Assembly (NCBI GenBank): GCA_016786745.1
Contig: JAEUVS010000061.1
Coordinates: forward strand, 1-43,040
Source: Chitinophagaceae bacterium
Lineage (GTDB): Bacteria; Bacteroidota; Bacteroidia; Chitinophagales; Chitinophagaceae
Direction of reading: 5' to 3'
Length of the DNA: 43,040 nucleotides
Under the pieces are notes generated by a model that worked only from the letters and a program-made list of their open reading frames with translations, had not been told where the DNA came from and ran no database searches. Shown piece after piece: positions 1 to 8,300 of this stretch. Positions within the stretch are counted from its first letter, which is position 1. Each line of letters starts with the position of its first letter. Made by a program: the position numbers and the translations under genes.

Positions 1-1260
1 ATCGAGTTCACCCATTACAGACACGGTAAGCGAACCGGTATCCTTGTTATTGATATAGTTCATCACCGTTTTGATGTCGGTTTCCTTTATGGTGAGCCAC
101 GGCGTTTTTGCGGGTTTCGAAACAGACACATCTCCTTCATATCCCTGCTCCTTCGAATTATTGAAGAATGCGAAGAGACTGTAGTAATCCTTTTGAGTAA
201 ATGGATCGAACTTATGATCGTGGCACTGCGCGCACTCGATCGTTACGCCCATTACGCCCTTTCCGAATGTTTTTACTTTGTCGAGAATATATTCTATCCT
301 GTATTCTTCCGGAACCACTCCGCCTTCTTCAGTGTACTTGTGATTTCTCAGGAACGCAGTAGCAAGCACCTGCTCTTTGGTGGGATTAGGCAGAAGGTCG
401 CCGGCCAATTGCCACGTAATAAAATCGTCGTAGTGAATGTTCTTGTTGAACGCGTGGATGAGCCAGTCTCTCCACGGCCATTGCGTGCGGATGTTATCAT
501 CCTGGTATCCGTATGAATCGGCATAACGCGAAACGTCGAGCCAGTGAATGGCCATTTTTTCTCCATATGCAGGATCGGCCAAAAGCTTATCGACCATCTT
601 CTCATAAGCTCCGGGAGAATTGTCAGCCAAAAACGCGTCCATCTGTTCAACAGTTGGAGGAAGACCTGTAAGATCGAGTGATAGTCTTTTTAATAATCTC
701 TCCTTATCCGCTTCTTCGTTTGGTGTAAGTCCCTTTCGTTTGATCTGCTGGAGAATAAAATGATCGATCTCGTTTCTGCACCATTTATCGTCGTCCGTTT
801 TTGGAACTGGAGATTTTTTTGGGGAGATGAAGGCCCAGTGCGATTCATATTGGGCGCCCTGTTCTATCCATTTTTTGATTAGTGCAATTTGTTCTTCTGT
901 GAGCGCGCCGATGTGTGATTCAGGCGTGGGCATCTGGTAGTGCGGATCCGTTGAGCTGATCCGTTTGAACATTTCCGATTGACCGGGTTTGCCTTTAACT
1001 ATTGCAAATGCTCCCTTTGTTTCTTTCAAAGGTGCGAATGCAGAGTCGGCGATGTCGAGCCGCAGGTGTGCCTCACGTTTGTTGGCATCAGGACCGTGAC
1101 ATGCGAAACATTTGTCGGACAGTATTGGCCGGATGTGAAAATTGTAGCTGACTTTATCGGGCGATCCTCCGGACGCTACTTCTCCATGCCTTCCACAACC
1201 CAGGTGAGTTACAAGCAGTAAGGCAATCGCACATAAGGCATAGCCTGATCGTTTATTCAT
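1..1260 (-). CDS. DUF1549 / PSCyt1 cytochrome-c-like protein, C-terminus cut by window edge
   Basis: The reading frame is open from an ATG at 1260 to base 1 (420 codons), so the C-terminus, normally a DUF1553 domain, is missing. A hydrophobic N-terminus ends in HLGC near residue 22, a weak lipobox, so it is probably an exported lipoprotein. Residues 51-55 are CFACH, a c-type haem-binding motif followed by GPD as in the PSCyt1 domain. The DUF1549 domain follows (about 170-400), with conserved stretches around IDHFI, GLTP, HWLD, RYADS and a second CxxCH (CAQCH, 343-347) followed by DHKFDP. Relatives are abundant in Planctomycetes and Verrucomicrobia and also occur in Bacteroidota, usually beside a DUF1501 gene. 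Their role is not firmly established; redox-linked sugar or sulfated-glycan catabolism is often suggested. The family is clear, the function is not. Confidence 0.9.
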   Translation of the reverse strand, partial: MNKRSGYALCAIALLLVTHLGCGRHGEVASGGSPDKVSYNFHIRPILSDKCFACHGPDANKREAHLRLDIADSAFAPLKETKGAFAIVKGKPGQSEMFKRISSTDPHYQMPTPESHIGALTEEQIALIKKWIEQGAQYESHWAFISPKKSPVPKTDDDKWCRNEIDHFILQQIKRKGLTPNEEADKERLLKRLSLDLTGLPPTVEQMDAFLADNSPGAYEKMVDKLLADPAYGEKMAIHWLDVSRYADSYGYQDDNIRTQWPWRDWLIHAFNKNIHYDDFITWQLAGDLLPNPTKEQVLATAFLRNHKYTEEGGVVPEEYRIEYILDKVKTFGKGVMGVTIECAQCHDHKFDPFTQKDYYSLFAFFNNSKEQGYEGDVSVSKPAKTPWLTIKETDIKTVMNYINNKDTGSLTVSVMGELD

Positions 1261-1317
1261 AGTCAAAAAAGCACCTCTTCAGTTAGTCAATAATACCAAT
1301 AATTAGGGGAATAACCA

Positions 1318-2085
1318 TCATTGACCGGGCTGAATATCCAACATCCTGATCCTGTGCTTGTACAACGGAGGTAATAGAAGAAATTTCAAGATATGATCCG
1401 CTTTGATTTTCCTGCTCATCCTGTAAAATTTTATAAGGGGACGGATTAAACCAGGTGATTTAAAGTTTAATAAGTTCTTAACCCTCTCTGAAACCACCAA
1501 TTTCTGTGATTCAATGAGAATTATGTACCGCATCCACCCGAGGTGTTTGCGGTACTGTTTAAAAAGATCATCTGTAAAAGAGCTGTGAACAAGATTGTTG
1601 CTAATGTGGTGATGATAGAGCATCACCCATTCGTCGTAGTTTGCGGGAAGCCCTTTTATCTGCATGCGGCGGCCCACCCTGCAAAATACTTCTACCACAT
1701 CTTCTTTCTCCTCGTCGGTCATCCGGCGCTCCAATACCTCGTACGCCGAAATCGAATAGTGTATCAGCATAAAAAGCACGTCGCGGTAGGCTGCGTCCGG
1801 AATGTGTGTGCCGCGGGCTTTTTCAACGGAAGTATGAATCCCTCTCATCTTGTCTATTGCCATGTTGGCCCTCGGAGTGGTGGAGAAAATAATCTCCCTG
1901 GCATACGACACTGTCGAGAAAAGCCTTCCAAGAGGATCGGATGGCAGCCGGCCGGTGAAATACAGCCAATCGACCGCTTTGTTCAACGCAAACTCTGCTG
2001 CCGCGCCGGCGAAGATCAGGAGTATGGTGTCGGCCTTACCCCAGATCTGCCGGACTATCGAATCCTCATTTACATAATAGTTCAT
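1318..2085 (-). CDS. DUF2236 (MpaB / rubber-oxygenase-like) family protein
   Basis: This 255-residue protein matches the DUF2236 pattern. It has an N-terminal Trp-Gly segment, a GRL..T...R stretch near residues 53-63, the TTPRANMAIDKMRGIH segment near 70-85, a central helix (LIHYSISAYEVLERRMTDEE), and G-L-P followed by a Tyr/His-rich helix. Family members such as latex-clearing protein and fungal MpaB are haem-b oxygenases acting on hydrophobic substrates, but most bacterial homologues have no known substrate. The start lies 6 bases after the creD stop on the same strand, so it is probably the last gene of the creD operon. No signal peptide is visible. Oxygenase activity is inferred from the family only. 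Confidence 0.75.
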   Translation of the reverse strand: MNYYVNEDSIVRQIWGKADTILLIFAGAAAEFALNKAVDWLYFTGRLPSDPLGRLFSTVSYAREIIFSTTPRANMAIDKMRGIHTSVEKARGTHIPDAAYRDVLFMLIHYSISAYEVLERRMTDEEKEDVVEVFCRVGRRMQIKGLPANYDEWVMLYHHHISNNLVHSSFTDDLFKQYRKHLGWMRYIILIESQKLVVSERVKNLLNFKSPGLIRPLIKFYRMSRKIKADHILKFLLLPPLYKHRIRMLDIQPGQ

Positions 2086-2091
2086 TACACA

Positions 2092-3426
2092 TTACGATTT
2101 TTCTAATGCTGCGGTGCCGTACCAATCAATCTTGCGACTCGAATACATCACAATACCTAATACAATAAATAAGCCGATACTTCCCACTAACAGCGCCGTA
2201 TCTTCCAGTCTTATCAATACGAAAATAAACGAGTACAGCAGCGTGAGAATCGTCGCCGTGAGCAAAGACGAGCGGTTGTTCTTAAACAGTTGCCTGCTGT
2301 AGAGCGTTATCATCGTAACCACCGCCACAGCAGAAATAAGATAAGCGATATCGAAGTGGATAAACTCACTTATGGAGAGGAGGAGGGTATAAAAAATGGC
2401 GAGAGCAAGACCAACAAGAATATACTGAATCGGATGCACAGGTTTTTTGCGCGTTATTTCAACAATGAAAAACAAACCGAACGTGAGCCCGATAAAAAGT
2501 ATTGCATACTTGGTGCATCGCTCTGTTTTGGCGTATTGGTCCGTTGGTTGAAGCAGCGTGATGCCGAAATCAAAATCGAAATCGGCCTCTTTGTTATTGT
2601 CTACTATTACAGTGTTGAATGGAAGATTGGCTTTATTGAATTTCCAGTTGGCTGTAAAACCTGAATCAGATACGGCCCGGTCCGACGGTACAACACTTCC
2701 TGTAAAAGAAGGACTCGGCCATACGGAAGTAATTTTGAACCGGCTGTTGCCTGCAAGCGGTACAAAGTTGATGTCTTCACTGCCTTTTATCTTCATTCTT
2801 GTGCCGAATGAAATGATTGACGAGATGTCTTGCCCCGACAGTTCTACAGGAACAGACAAACCTTTCGTTCCAAAATATTCGGAGGGAACGCCAGGTGCGA
2901 GTTCATACTCTTTACCCTTGAAATTGACAACTATCTTTTCTTCTATTCCCCTGAAATCGGAAAGGTTGAAACAAAGCTTTGCCTCCTTCCATCTTATATT
3001 CATACTGTCCACACCTTCGGGCAACCTGATGGCAAACCCGCCGATATATTTCAGGTTAGCTTTATACAGCAGTACGCTATAAATTGAGCGTTTGCGAATT
3101 TCATGTTCAATGGTGCCATTCACATCGAGCGTTTCCGGGAGGATAAAAAAGTTCTTCTTTACCGTTTCCGTTTTGTTGTCATTAAGCAACGTTACATGGT
3201 CGTAAGGAACAGACAGGTAGGGTCCTGATAGCCGCTGTGCCGTGGCCCATTTGCTGCTGACTTCTCCCACAATTTCCTGTTGCCTCATCTTTCGTTCATA
3301 AACGAGCGAGTTGACAAAGGCTGTAGGTATCAGCATAATGAGCATGAGAAAACCGATGGCTATGCCTTTAAAAAATACGCGGTTGCGCTGAAAATAGTTT
3401 TGTGCCGGTTGAACTGGAACTTCCAT
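2092..3426 (-). CDS. creD: CreD-type inner-membrane protein
   Basis: This 444-residue protein has the CreD architecture. One transmembrane helix lies at about 20-40, directly followed by the family hallmark (FVNSLVYER, then SSKWATAQRLSGPYLSVPY). A large soluble, presumably periplasmic region follows (about 45-305), then a C-terminal group of about five membrane helices (305-435). E. coli CreD belongs to the CreBC regulon and affects envelope integrity and beta-lactam or colicin tolerance; its biochemical role is unknown. Here it follows a winged-helix regulator gene on the same strand, an arrangement I recall from other Bacteroidota, instead of creBC. A palindrome at 3450-3464 lies 24 bases upstream of the start and matches one before the first gene of the cluster, so the regulator probably controls creD directly. 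Confidence 0.93.
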   Translation of the reverse strand: MEVPVQPAQNYFQRNRVFFKGIAIGFLMLIMLIPTAFVNSLVYERKMRQQEIVGEVSSKWATAQRLSGPYLSVPYDHVTLLNDNKTETVKKNFFILPETLDVNGTIEHEIRKRSIYSVLLYKANLKYIGGFAIRLPEGVDSMNIRWKEAKLCFNLSDFRGIEEKIVVNFKGKEYELAPGVPSEYFGTKGLSVPVELSGQDISSIISFGTRMKIKGSEDINFVPLAGNSRFKITSVWPSPSFTGSVVPSDRAVSDSGFTANWKFNKANLPFNTVIVDNNKEADFDFDFGITLLQPTDQYAKTERCTKYAILFIGLTFGLFFIVEITRKKPVHPIQYILVGLALAIFYTLLLSISEFIHFDIAYLISAVAVVTMITLYSRQLFKNNRSSLLTATILTLLYSFIFVLIRLEDTALLVGSIGLFIVLGIVMYSSRKIDWYGTAALEKS

Positions 3427-3449
3427 ATAGTGTTTAGTTTAAAAAAGTG

Positions 3450-3464
3450 CTTTGTATTTCAAAG
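3450..3464. promoter_or_regulatory. Candidate operator upstream of creD
   Basis: CTTTG-N5-CAAAG inverted repeat between the winged-helix regulator gene and creD. The flanks and half-sites match the larger palindrome at 4424-4446, which lies before the first gene of the same cluster. Two matching palindromes at the two promoter-proximal positions of a cluster that encodes its own DNA-binding protein suggest binding sites for that protein. Binding is inferred. Confidence 0.55.
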
Positions 3465-3482
3465 TATGTGAATAAAAAAATT

Positions 3483-3782
3483 TTAGCTGATGGACCTGAT
3501 CATTTTTTCGAGCGCGTCCAGATGGTTTTTAAAGGCCTTCTCTCCTGCTTTGGTGATCTTATAGGTTGTGTTTGTTTTACGGCCGATGAAACCTTTCTCC
3601 ACTTTCACGTAACCGTTTTCTTCGAGCGTTTTGAGGTGACTGGCCAGGTTCCCGTCGGTTACTTCGATCAGTTCTTTCAGTTCATTGAAGTTGACGGACG
3701 GATTTACCACGAGCGCGCTCATGATGCCGAGCCTCACACGGCTGTCAAAGATTTTGTTTAAATGCTGAATCGGGTTTTTCAT
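3483..3782 (-). CDS. Winged-helix transcriptional regulator
   Basis: This 99-residue protein is almost entirely one winged-helix domain. Helix 1 is IFDSRVRLGIMSAL, then comes an ELKELIEV helix, the recognition helix TDGNLASHLKTLEENGYV (about 42-59), and a wing with FIGRKTNTTYKIT (about 64-76), ending in an amphipathic helix suited to dimerisation. It resembles the MarR/ArsR-like HTH_34 group that sits next to creD in Bacteroidota. It starts 8 bases after the membrane-protein gene and precedes creD, so the three probably form one unit. The palindromes at 3450-3464 and 4424-4446 are its likely sites, giving autoregulation. No ligand-binding domain or metal site is visible. Confidence 0.88.
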   Translation of the reverse strand: MKNPIQHLNKIFDSRVRLGIMSALVVNPSVNFNELKELIEVTDGNLASHLKTLEENGYVKVEKGFIGRKTNTTYKITKAGEKAFKNHLDALEKMIRSIS

Positions 3783-3790
3783 CCATTAAT

Positions 3791-4417
3791 TCATTGATCC
3801 GTTTTCCTGTCATACTTCCACCACATTGAAATGCCATACACTATGTGAAGGACGCCAAATCCGAAGGCCCAGACGTAAAGGCCACGCGAAATAACGAAAA
3901 GACTGATTACACCGGTTGCAATTTCCGCGTATCCGAGGTAGCGCACCTCCCCCATTGTGTATTTGCTGCCGTTTACCAATGCGAGACCATAGAAGACGAG
4001 CGCAGACGATACGATTAGTTCATAATATCCGAGGTCGAGCATTTTCCAGATGATGATGCCGCCTGCAACCATCGGGAGCATGGTGTTCCATAATAAGCGG
4101 CGGGCCGCTGTGCCCCAGATGGCCACCCCGTCTTTCCTGCTTTTCAGGTAGGTGAACAGGAACGCCACAATCAGTGCTGCGACAAAGACTGCCGAAGCGA
4201 TAAGGACCAGGTCTGCTACCAGGCATTGGAAGCAGGCGTTCCGGTCGGCGTCGTAGTACTGCTGCATGGTACGGTTCGCTACTATCGCGCCGATTATCGC
4301 GCACAGCCCTGCTCCTATACCACTCCACCCGCTGAGGCTGATGAAGCGGCTGCTCCTTTCCATAATCTTGCGGATGTCCCTAATGGCGTCGAGGTTGCTT
4401 TGGCCCGTGGTGTCCAT
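3791..4417 (-). CDS. Integral membrane protein, first gene of the creD cluster
   Basis: This 208-residue protein has six or seven predicted membrane helices, including SGWSGIGAGLCAIIGAIVA, LVLIASAVFVAALIVAFLF, MLPMVAGGIIIWKML and a C-terminal GFGVLHIVYGISMWW. It begins with a charged cytoplasmic stretch (DAIRDIRKIMERSSRF). I chose the ATG at 4417. The frame stays open to 4561, but that extension would run through the palindrome at 4424-4446, overlap the 3' end of purU, and encode an Arg/Cys-rich stretch unlike a membrane protein. I know of no characterised member. It is encoded 8 bases before the winged-helix regulator and is presumably co-regulated with creD. It could be an envelope-stress sensor partner, but that is speculation. 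Confidence 0.8.
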   Translation of the reverse strand: MDTTGQSNLDAIRDIRKIMERSSRFISLSGWSGIGAGLCAIIGAIVANRTMQQYYDADRNACFQCLVADLVLIASAVFVAALIVAFLFTYLKSRKDGVAIWGTAARRLLWNTMLPMVAGGIIIWKMLDLGYYELIVSSALVFYGLALVNGSKYTMGEVRYLGYAEIATGVISLFVISRGLYVWAFGFGVLHIVYGISMWWKYDRKTDQ

Positions 4418-4423
4418 ATAACG

Positions 4424-4446
4424 ATTACTTTGAAATTCAAAGTAAT
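4424..4446. promoter_or_regulatory. 23-bp perfect palindrome, likely operator
   Basis: Eleven-base arms (ATTACTTTGAA and its complement) flank one central base, 6 bases upstream of the ATG at 4417. A second, looser inverted repeat follows at once (TTTGAAAT at 4446-4453 and ATTTCAAA at 4461-4468), so several TTTGAA half-sites cluster in the promoter region. The core CTTTG-N5-CAAAG recurs before creD. Most likely the binding site of the winged-helix protein encoded in this cluster. Confidence 0.65.
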
Positions 4447-4526
4447 TTGAAATTAATGAGATTTCAAAGCTTTTTGAAGAGTTTTTTAGCCTGCGGCGAT
4501 GGGGATGACATCGAACGCACGTTCCC

Positions 4527-5372
4527 CTACGCGAAAATAATCGTCTTGTTACCCGACACAAAAATCCTGTCCTCCAACACCATCTTCAACGCATCGGCCA
4601 GCACCGACTTCTCAATCTCATGACCGGCTTCAATCATATCATTCAAATCATCATCATGGTGCACAGGAATAATCTTCTGTGTAATGATCGGCCCTTCATC
4701 AAGGTCATCATTAACAATATGCGCGGTAGCGCCAATAAGTTTCACTCCCCTTTCAAAGGCCCTCTTATAAGGATTCGCTCCCTTAAACGCCGGTAAAAAA
4801 GAATGATGAATATTAATGATCCTGTCGCGAAAGGCCGCCACAAATTCTGAAGAAAGTATCCGCATGAACTTCGCCAGCACAATATATTCCGGCTTGTAAA
4901 CAAGTATCGCTTTCATCAACTCCTTTTCAAAGCCAATCCTGTCGCGGCCCTCATGCGATATAAAATGAAATGGAATATTAAACTTCCCGGCAAATGCACG
5001 CAACGTTTCATGATTTCCAATCACAGCTGAAACCTCTGCGTGCAGCTCATTAAAATAATGACGCACCAACAGGTCGCTCAAACAATGATGTTCCTTTGTT
5101 ACAAGGATAACAACATTCTTTTTCCTCCGCGGGATGATTTCAATCTCCGACTTCGGTGGTAACACCTGCGCGAGTTCACTCTTCAACTTCACCTCATTCA
5201 GTTCACCGGAAATTTCGAGTCTTACAAAAAACGTTTCCGTAACCGTTTCAACAAACTCCTTCATCACGATAATGTTGTGCTGGTTGTTATACAGCACACC
5301 CGCGATTTTAGCAATCAGCCCTTTCTGGTCACTGCATTTAATACGTATAACGTTGTTTCGCTCCATCGTCAT
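4527..5372 (-). CDS. purU: Formyltetrahydrofolate deformylase
   Basis: Hydrolyses 10-formyltetrahydrofolate to formate and tetrahydrofolate, balancing the one-carbon pool and supplying formate to purine synthesis. The 281-residue length is typical. An N-terminal ACT domain (about 8-80, with CSDQKGLIAKIAGVLY) is the expected regulatory domain. The C-terminal formyltransferase-fold domain (about 85-275) holds the hydrolase triad: Asn187 and His189 in INIHHSFLP, and Asp225 in DLDEGPIITQ. The ATG at 5372 overlaps the stop of the upstream mosaic gene by four bases. A second in-frame ATG at 5366 is an equally possible start. The overlap suggests translational coupling, although the two products have no obvious shared pathway. 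Confidence 0.95.
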   Translation of the reverse strand: MTMERNNVIRIKCSDQKGLIAKIAGVLYNNQHNIIVMKEFVETVTETFFVRLEISGELNEVKLKSELAQVLPPKSEIEIIPRRKKNVVILVTKEHHCLSDLLVRHYFNELHAEVSAVIGNHETLRAFAGKFNIPFHFISHEGRDRIGFEKELMKAILVYKPEYIVLAKFMRILSSEFVAAFRDRIINIHHSFLPAFKGANPYKRAFERGVKLIGATAHIVNDDLDEGPIITQKIIPVHHDDDLNDMIEAGHEIEKSVLADALKMVLEDRIFVSGNKTIIFA

Positions 5373-8300
5373 TGAAAGTTAATCTCTTTCAGGTTGATGA
5401 TGCCCGAATTATCCGGGGTTCCGTCTTTCAGCACAAAAAAGTAAACATCGTGCCTGCCCGAAACCGGCCTATCCAATGTTGCCGAAATCGTACTGTTCTC
5501 CGACCAGGATCCTGTACTTCTGAAAGGCGTTTTACTTACAACCGGCCCTGCACGCGAATCCAAACGCACCTCGATAAAACCATCCGAGTTCTTAGCAGAA
5601 TACAGGTACGAAAATTCCCTGATGTTATCCAGGTCAACATTCCTCAGCAGAATATATGCTTTATGCTTACCGGCAGAAAGGTTGTCGCCAAATCTTGGAA
5701 AGCCCGGGTATTCATCTGCATACATCGGGTTCACTTTCGCGTTTCGTATCGTCACAACATCGGTGCCCTTCAACGGCCCAACAACCTTACCACCCTTATC
5801 AGTGTATGTCGCAACGATCGTGTATTGTCCCGCCGGTTCGTGATCATAGAATGGAAGATTCAGCTGGCCCATCAATGGAATAGCTTTCTGTGATGATTTT
5901 TTATCCGTTAGCGAGTAAATATATTTTACAATACTCTCGGCCTCACGTTTTGTCAGCTGCGGATGCGCGCTCATTACAAATTCTTTTCCCCAGCTGCCAC
6001 CGCCGCCGCTGATAATTTTATCCGCCAGTTTGCTAACAGAACCCGATTGATTCTTGTACCTGTTTGCAATGGAGATATAACTCGGCCCAACTGCTTTTTT
6101 ATTGATGAAGTGACACGATTTGCAATCGCTCTTCGCCATGATATTTTTTCCAGGGTAATCTATCTCCACAAAAGCAGGAACCGGCGCGTTCTCATCTTTC
6201 GAAGGTTGTGGATTATAAAAGTAATAGGCCTTTATTTTCGACATATCCACTTTGCCGTCCTCTTTGTCGCTTACCGTAATGGAATATTTAAAAGGCTTGT
6301 TCTTCCACGCAAACGATTTGTTGCCACTGCTCGTAATACTCACATCGGGCCTGCTGTTTCCGACTTTTACCGAAAGTGTATCAGTTGCAGCAAGACCTTC
6401 CTGATCCGAAACTTGCAGCAAAACAGTATAGATGCCGGGCTCACTATATGTATGCCGTGCATCGCGGGTTGTAACCACCGGTTCATCATCACCGAACGAC
6501 CATTCAAACGAAACAGTGTCATCATCGTCGAGGTCGCGGCTGCCCCTGCTACTCACCCTCACGCTGAGTGGCGCCTGTCCTGCTATTTCTCTTACTACAG
6601 GCAGTTTGCTGGCCTCACTAGTAAGAAAACGTGTTCTTTGCAATGAATCTATCATTGCCGAATCAACAATATTCGCTTTGGCCACAGGTGCGCGGTTACC
6701 ACTGTTGTATTCAATTTTCACCAGCCGCGCATCGGGATTCGTGGCGCCATACACCGATCCGTATTCAAGCATGTAGAGCAACCCGTCTTTTCCGAAAGCC
6801 ATATCAATCGGTCTGCGAAAATCGCCGGTAAGCGGCATGAAGGGTTCCGTTCTTTTGAAGTTCTCATCTTTATCAAACTGCACATTAAACACCCAGTTCC
6901 GCATCCAGTCGGCAATGAAAAGTGTACCGTCGTAGTATTCGGGGAATTTATTTACTGAAGTTAAATTTTTATCAAACTGGTAAAAATCTCCTCCGATTGC
7001 ACAGCGGCCCCCCGAGCCCAGTTCAGGAAACTGTTCCGACGCTACATACGGATAAGCAATAAACGGGGGCGTTGCAGGAGGCAGGTTTCTCAAACCCGTA
7101 TTATTTGGAGAATTATTTACAGGCGCTTTCGGATCGTACAGCGGCCCTGCTGTGCGCGTTGCAAAATCCCATTCGGAATACGGCCTGTTAAAACCAACAA
7201 AGTAGGGCCAGCCATAATTTCCTGGTTTTTTCGCCTGGTTAAATTCATCATAGCCCTTCGGGCCACGCGTGGAATCCTCGCCCGCATCGGGACCAATCTC
7301 ACCCCAATACACAACCGAAGTAACAGGATTAACAGCAATGCGATACGGATTTCTTGTACCCATCACATAAATTTCCGGCCGGGTTTTCTCCATTCCTTTC
7401 GGAAATAAATTTCCTTCAGGAATTGTGTACGTACCGTCAGGCTCAGGATGTATCCGCAGAATTTTCCCTTTCAGATCATTCGTATTAGCCGCGCTGCGCT
7501 GCGCATCCATGCTGTAATATTCTTTTCCGGGACGCTCATCAATCGGCGCATAGCCGTTAGAAGGAAACGGCGTAGTGCCATCGCCGGTTGAGAGAAATAA
7601 ATTTCCGTGCTTATCCCACGCGAGTGAACCCCCGTGGTGAGAGCCGCTGTTTTTTTGCACAGGCACCGTAAGCAATATTTTTTCTGATTTTAAATCCGGC
7701 GCATTGTCCTCGTTAAGCGTAAAGCGCGACAAATTGAAATGAAGATTTTCTTCCGTTAAACCACCCGGCGCATAATATAAATATATCCACCTGTTGGTCA
7801 TGAATTGTGGATCCAGGGTAATTCCAATCAACCCTGTTCCTCCTTCAAATGTTATCGGGAACTTATAGAGCAACCTTCTTTTCTCCGTTTTCGGATCGAA
7901 CATGAAAAAGCGGCCGCGCAGCTCCGTGAAAAATATGCGCCCATCCGGCGCCACGGCCAGTTCCATGGGATTGTCGAGCTGGTCTGTAAGAACTGTTTTT
8001 ACAAAACGGTTCTGGTCGGGCGTAACGCGCGAGTACGATTTTGTTGTATCTCTTTTATCATTTCCAATTGCATATTTGATACCACCGGTGAGATGTTCAA
8101 TAAACTGTTGTTCTGAATAAGTTTCATCAGTATGACCGAGACCTGTATAAAAAGCCCTGCCGCCGTCGTATTCATGATACCAGCTTATCGGGTGATCGGC
8201 GCCGTTAGTTCCGCCGTCGTAGGTGCCTTCATCGAGTTTCATGATCACCTTAATGCCTGAATAAATGGATTTATAGTTATACCACTCATCGGTGCGCTCC

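Noticed and set aside
1543..2106. Plus-strand open frame of 187 codons
   Set aside because: It is antisense to the DUF2236 gene, has no recognisable domain, and its composition follows the opposite strand.
2558..3082. Plus-strand open frame of 174 codons
   Set aside because: Shadow of creD on the opposite strand, with no supporting start context.
4418..4561. Longer start for the membrane protein of the creD cluster
   Set aside because: It would cross the palindromic operator, overlap purU and add an Arg/Cys-rich stretch unlike the rest of the protein.
5963..6646. Plus-strand open frame of 227 codons
   Set aside because: It is antisense to the conserved PKD and cytochrome region of the mosaic gene and has no family resemblance.
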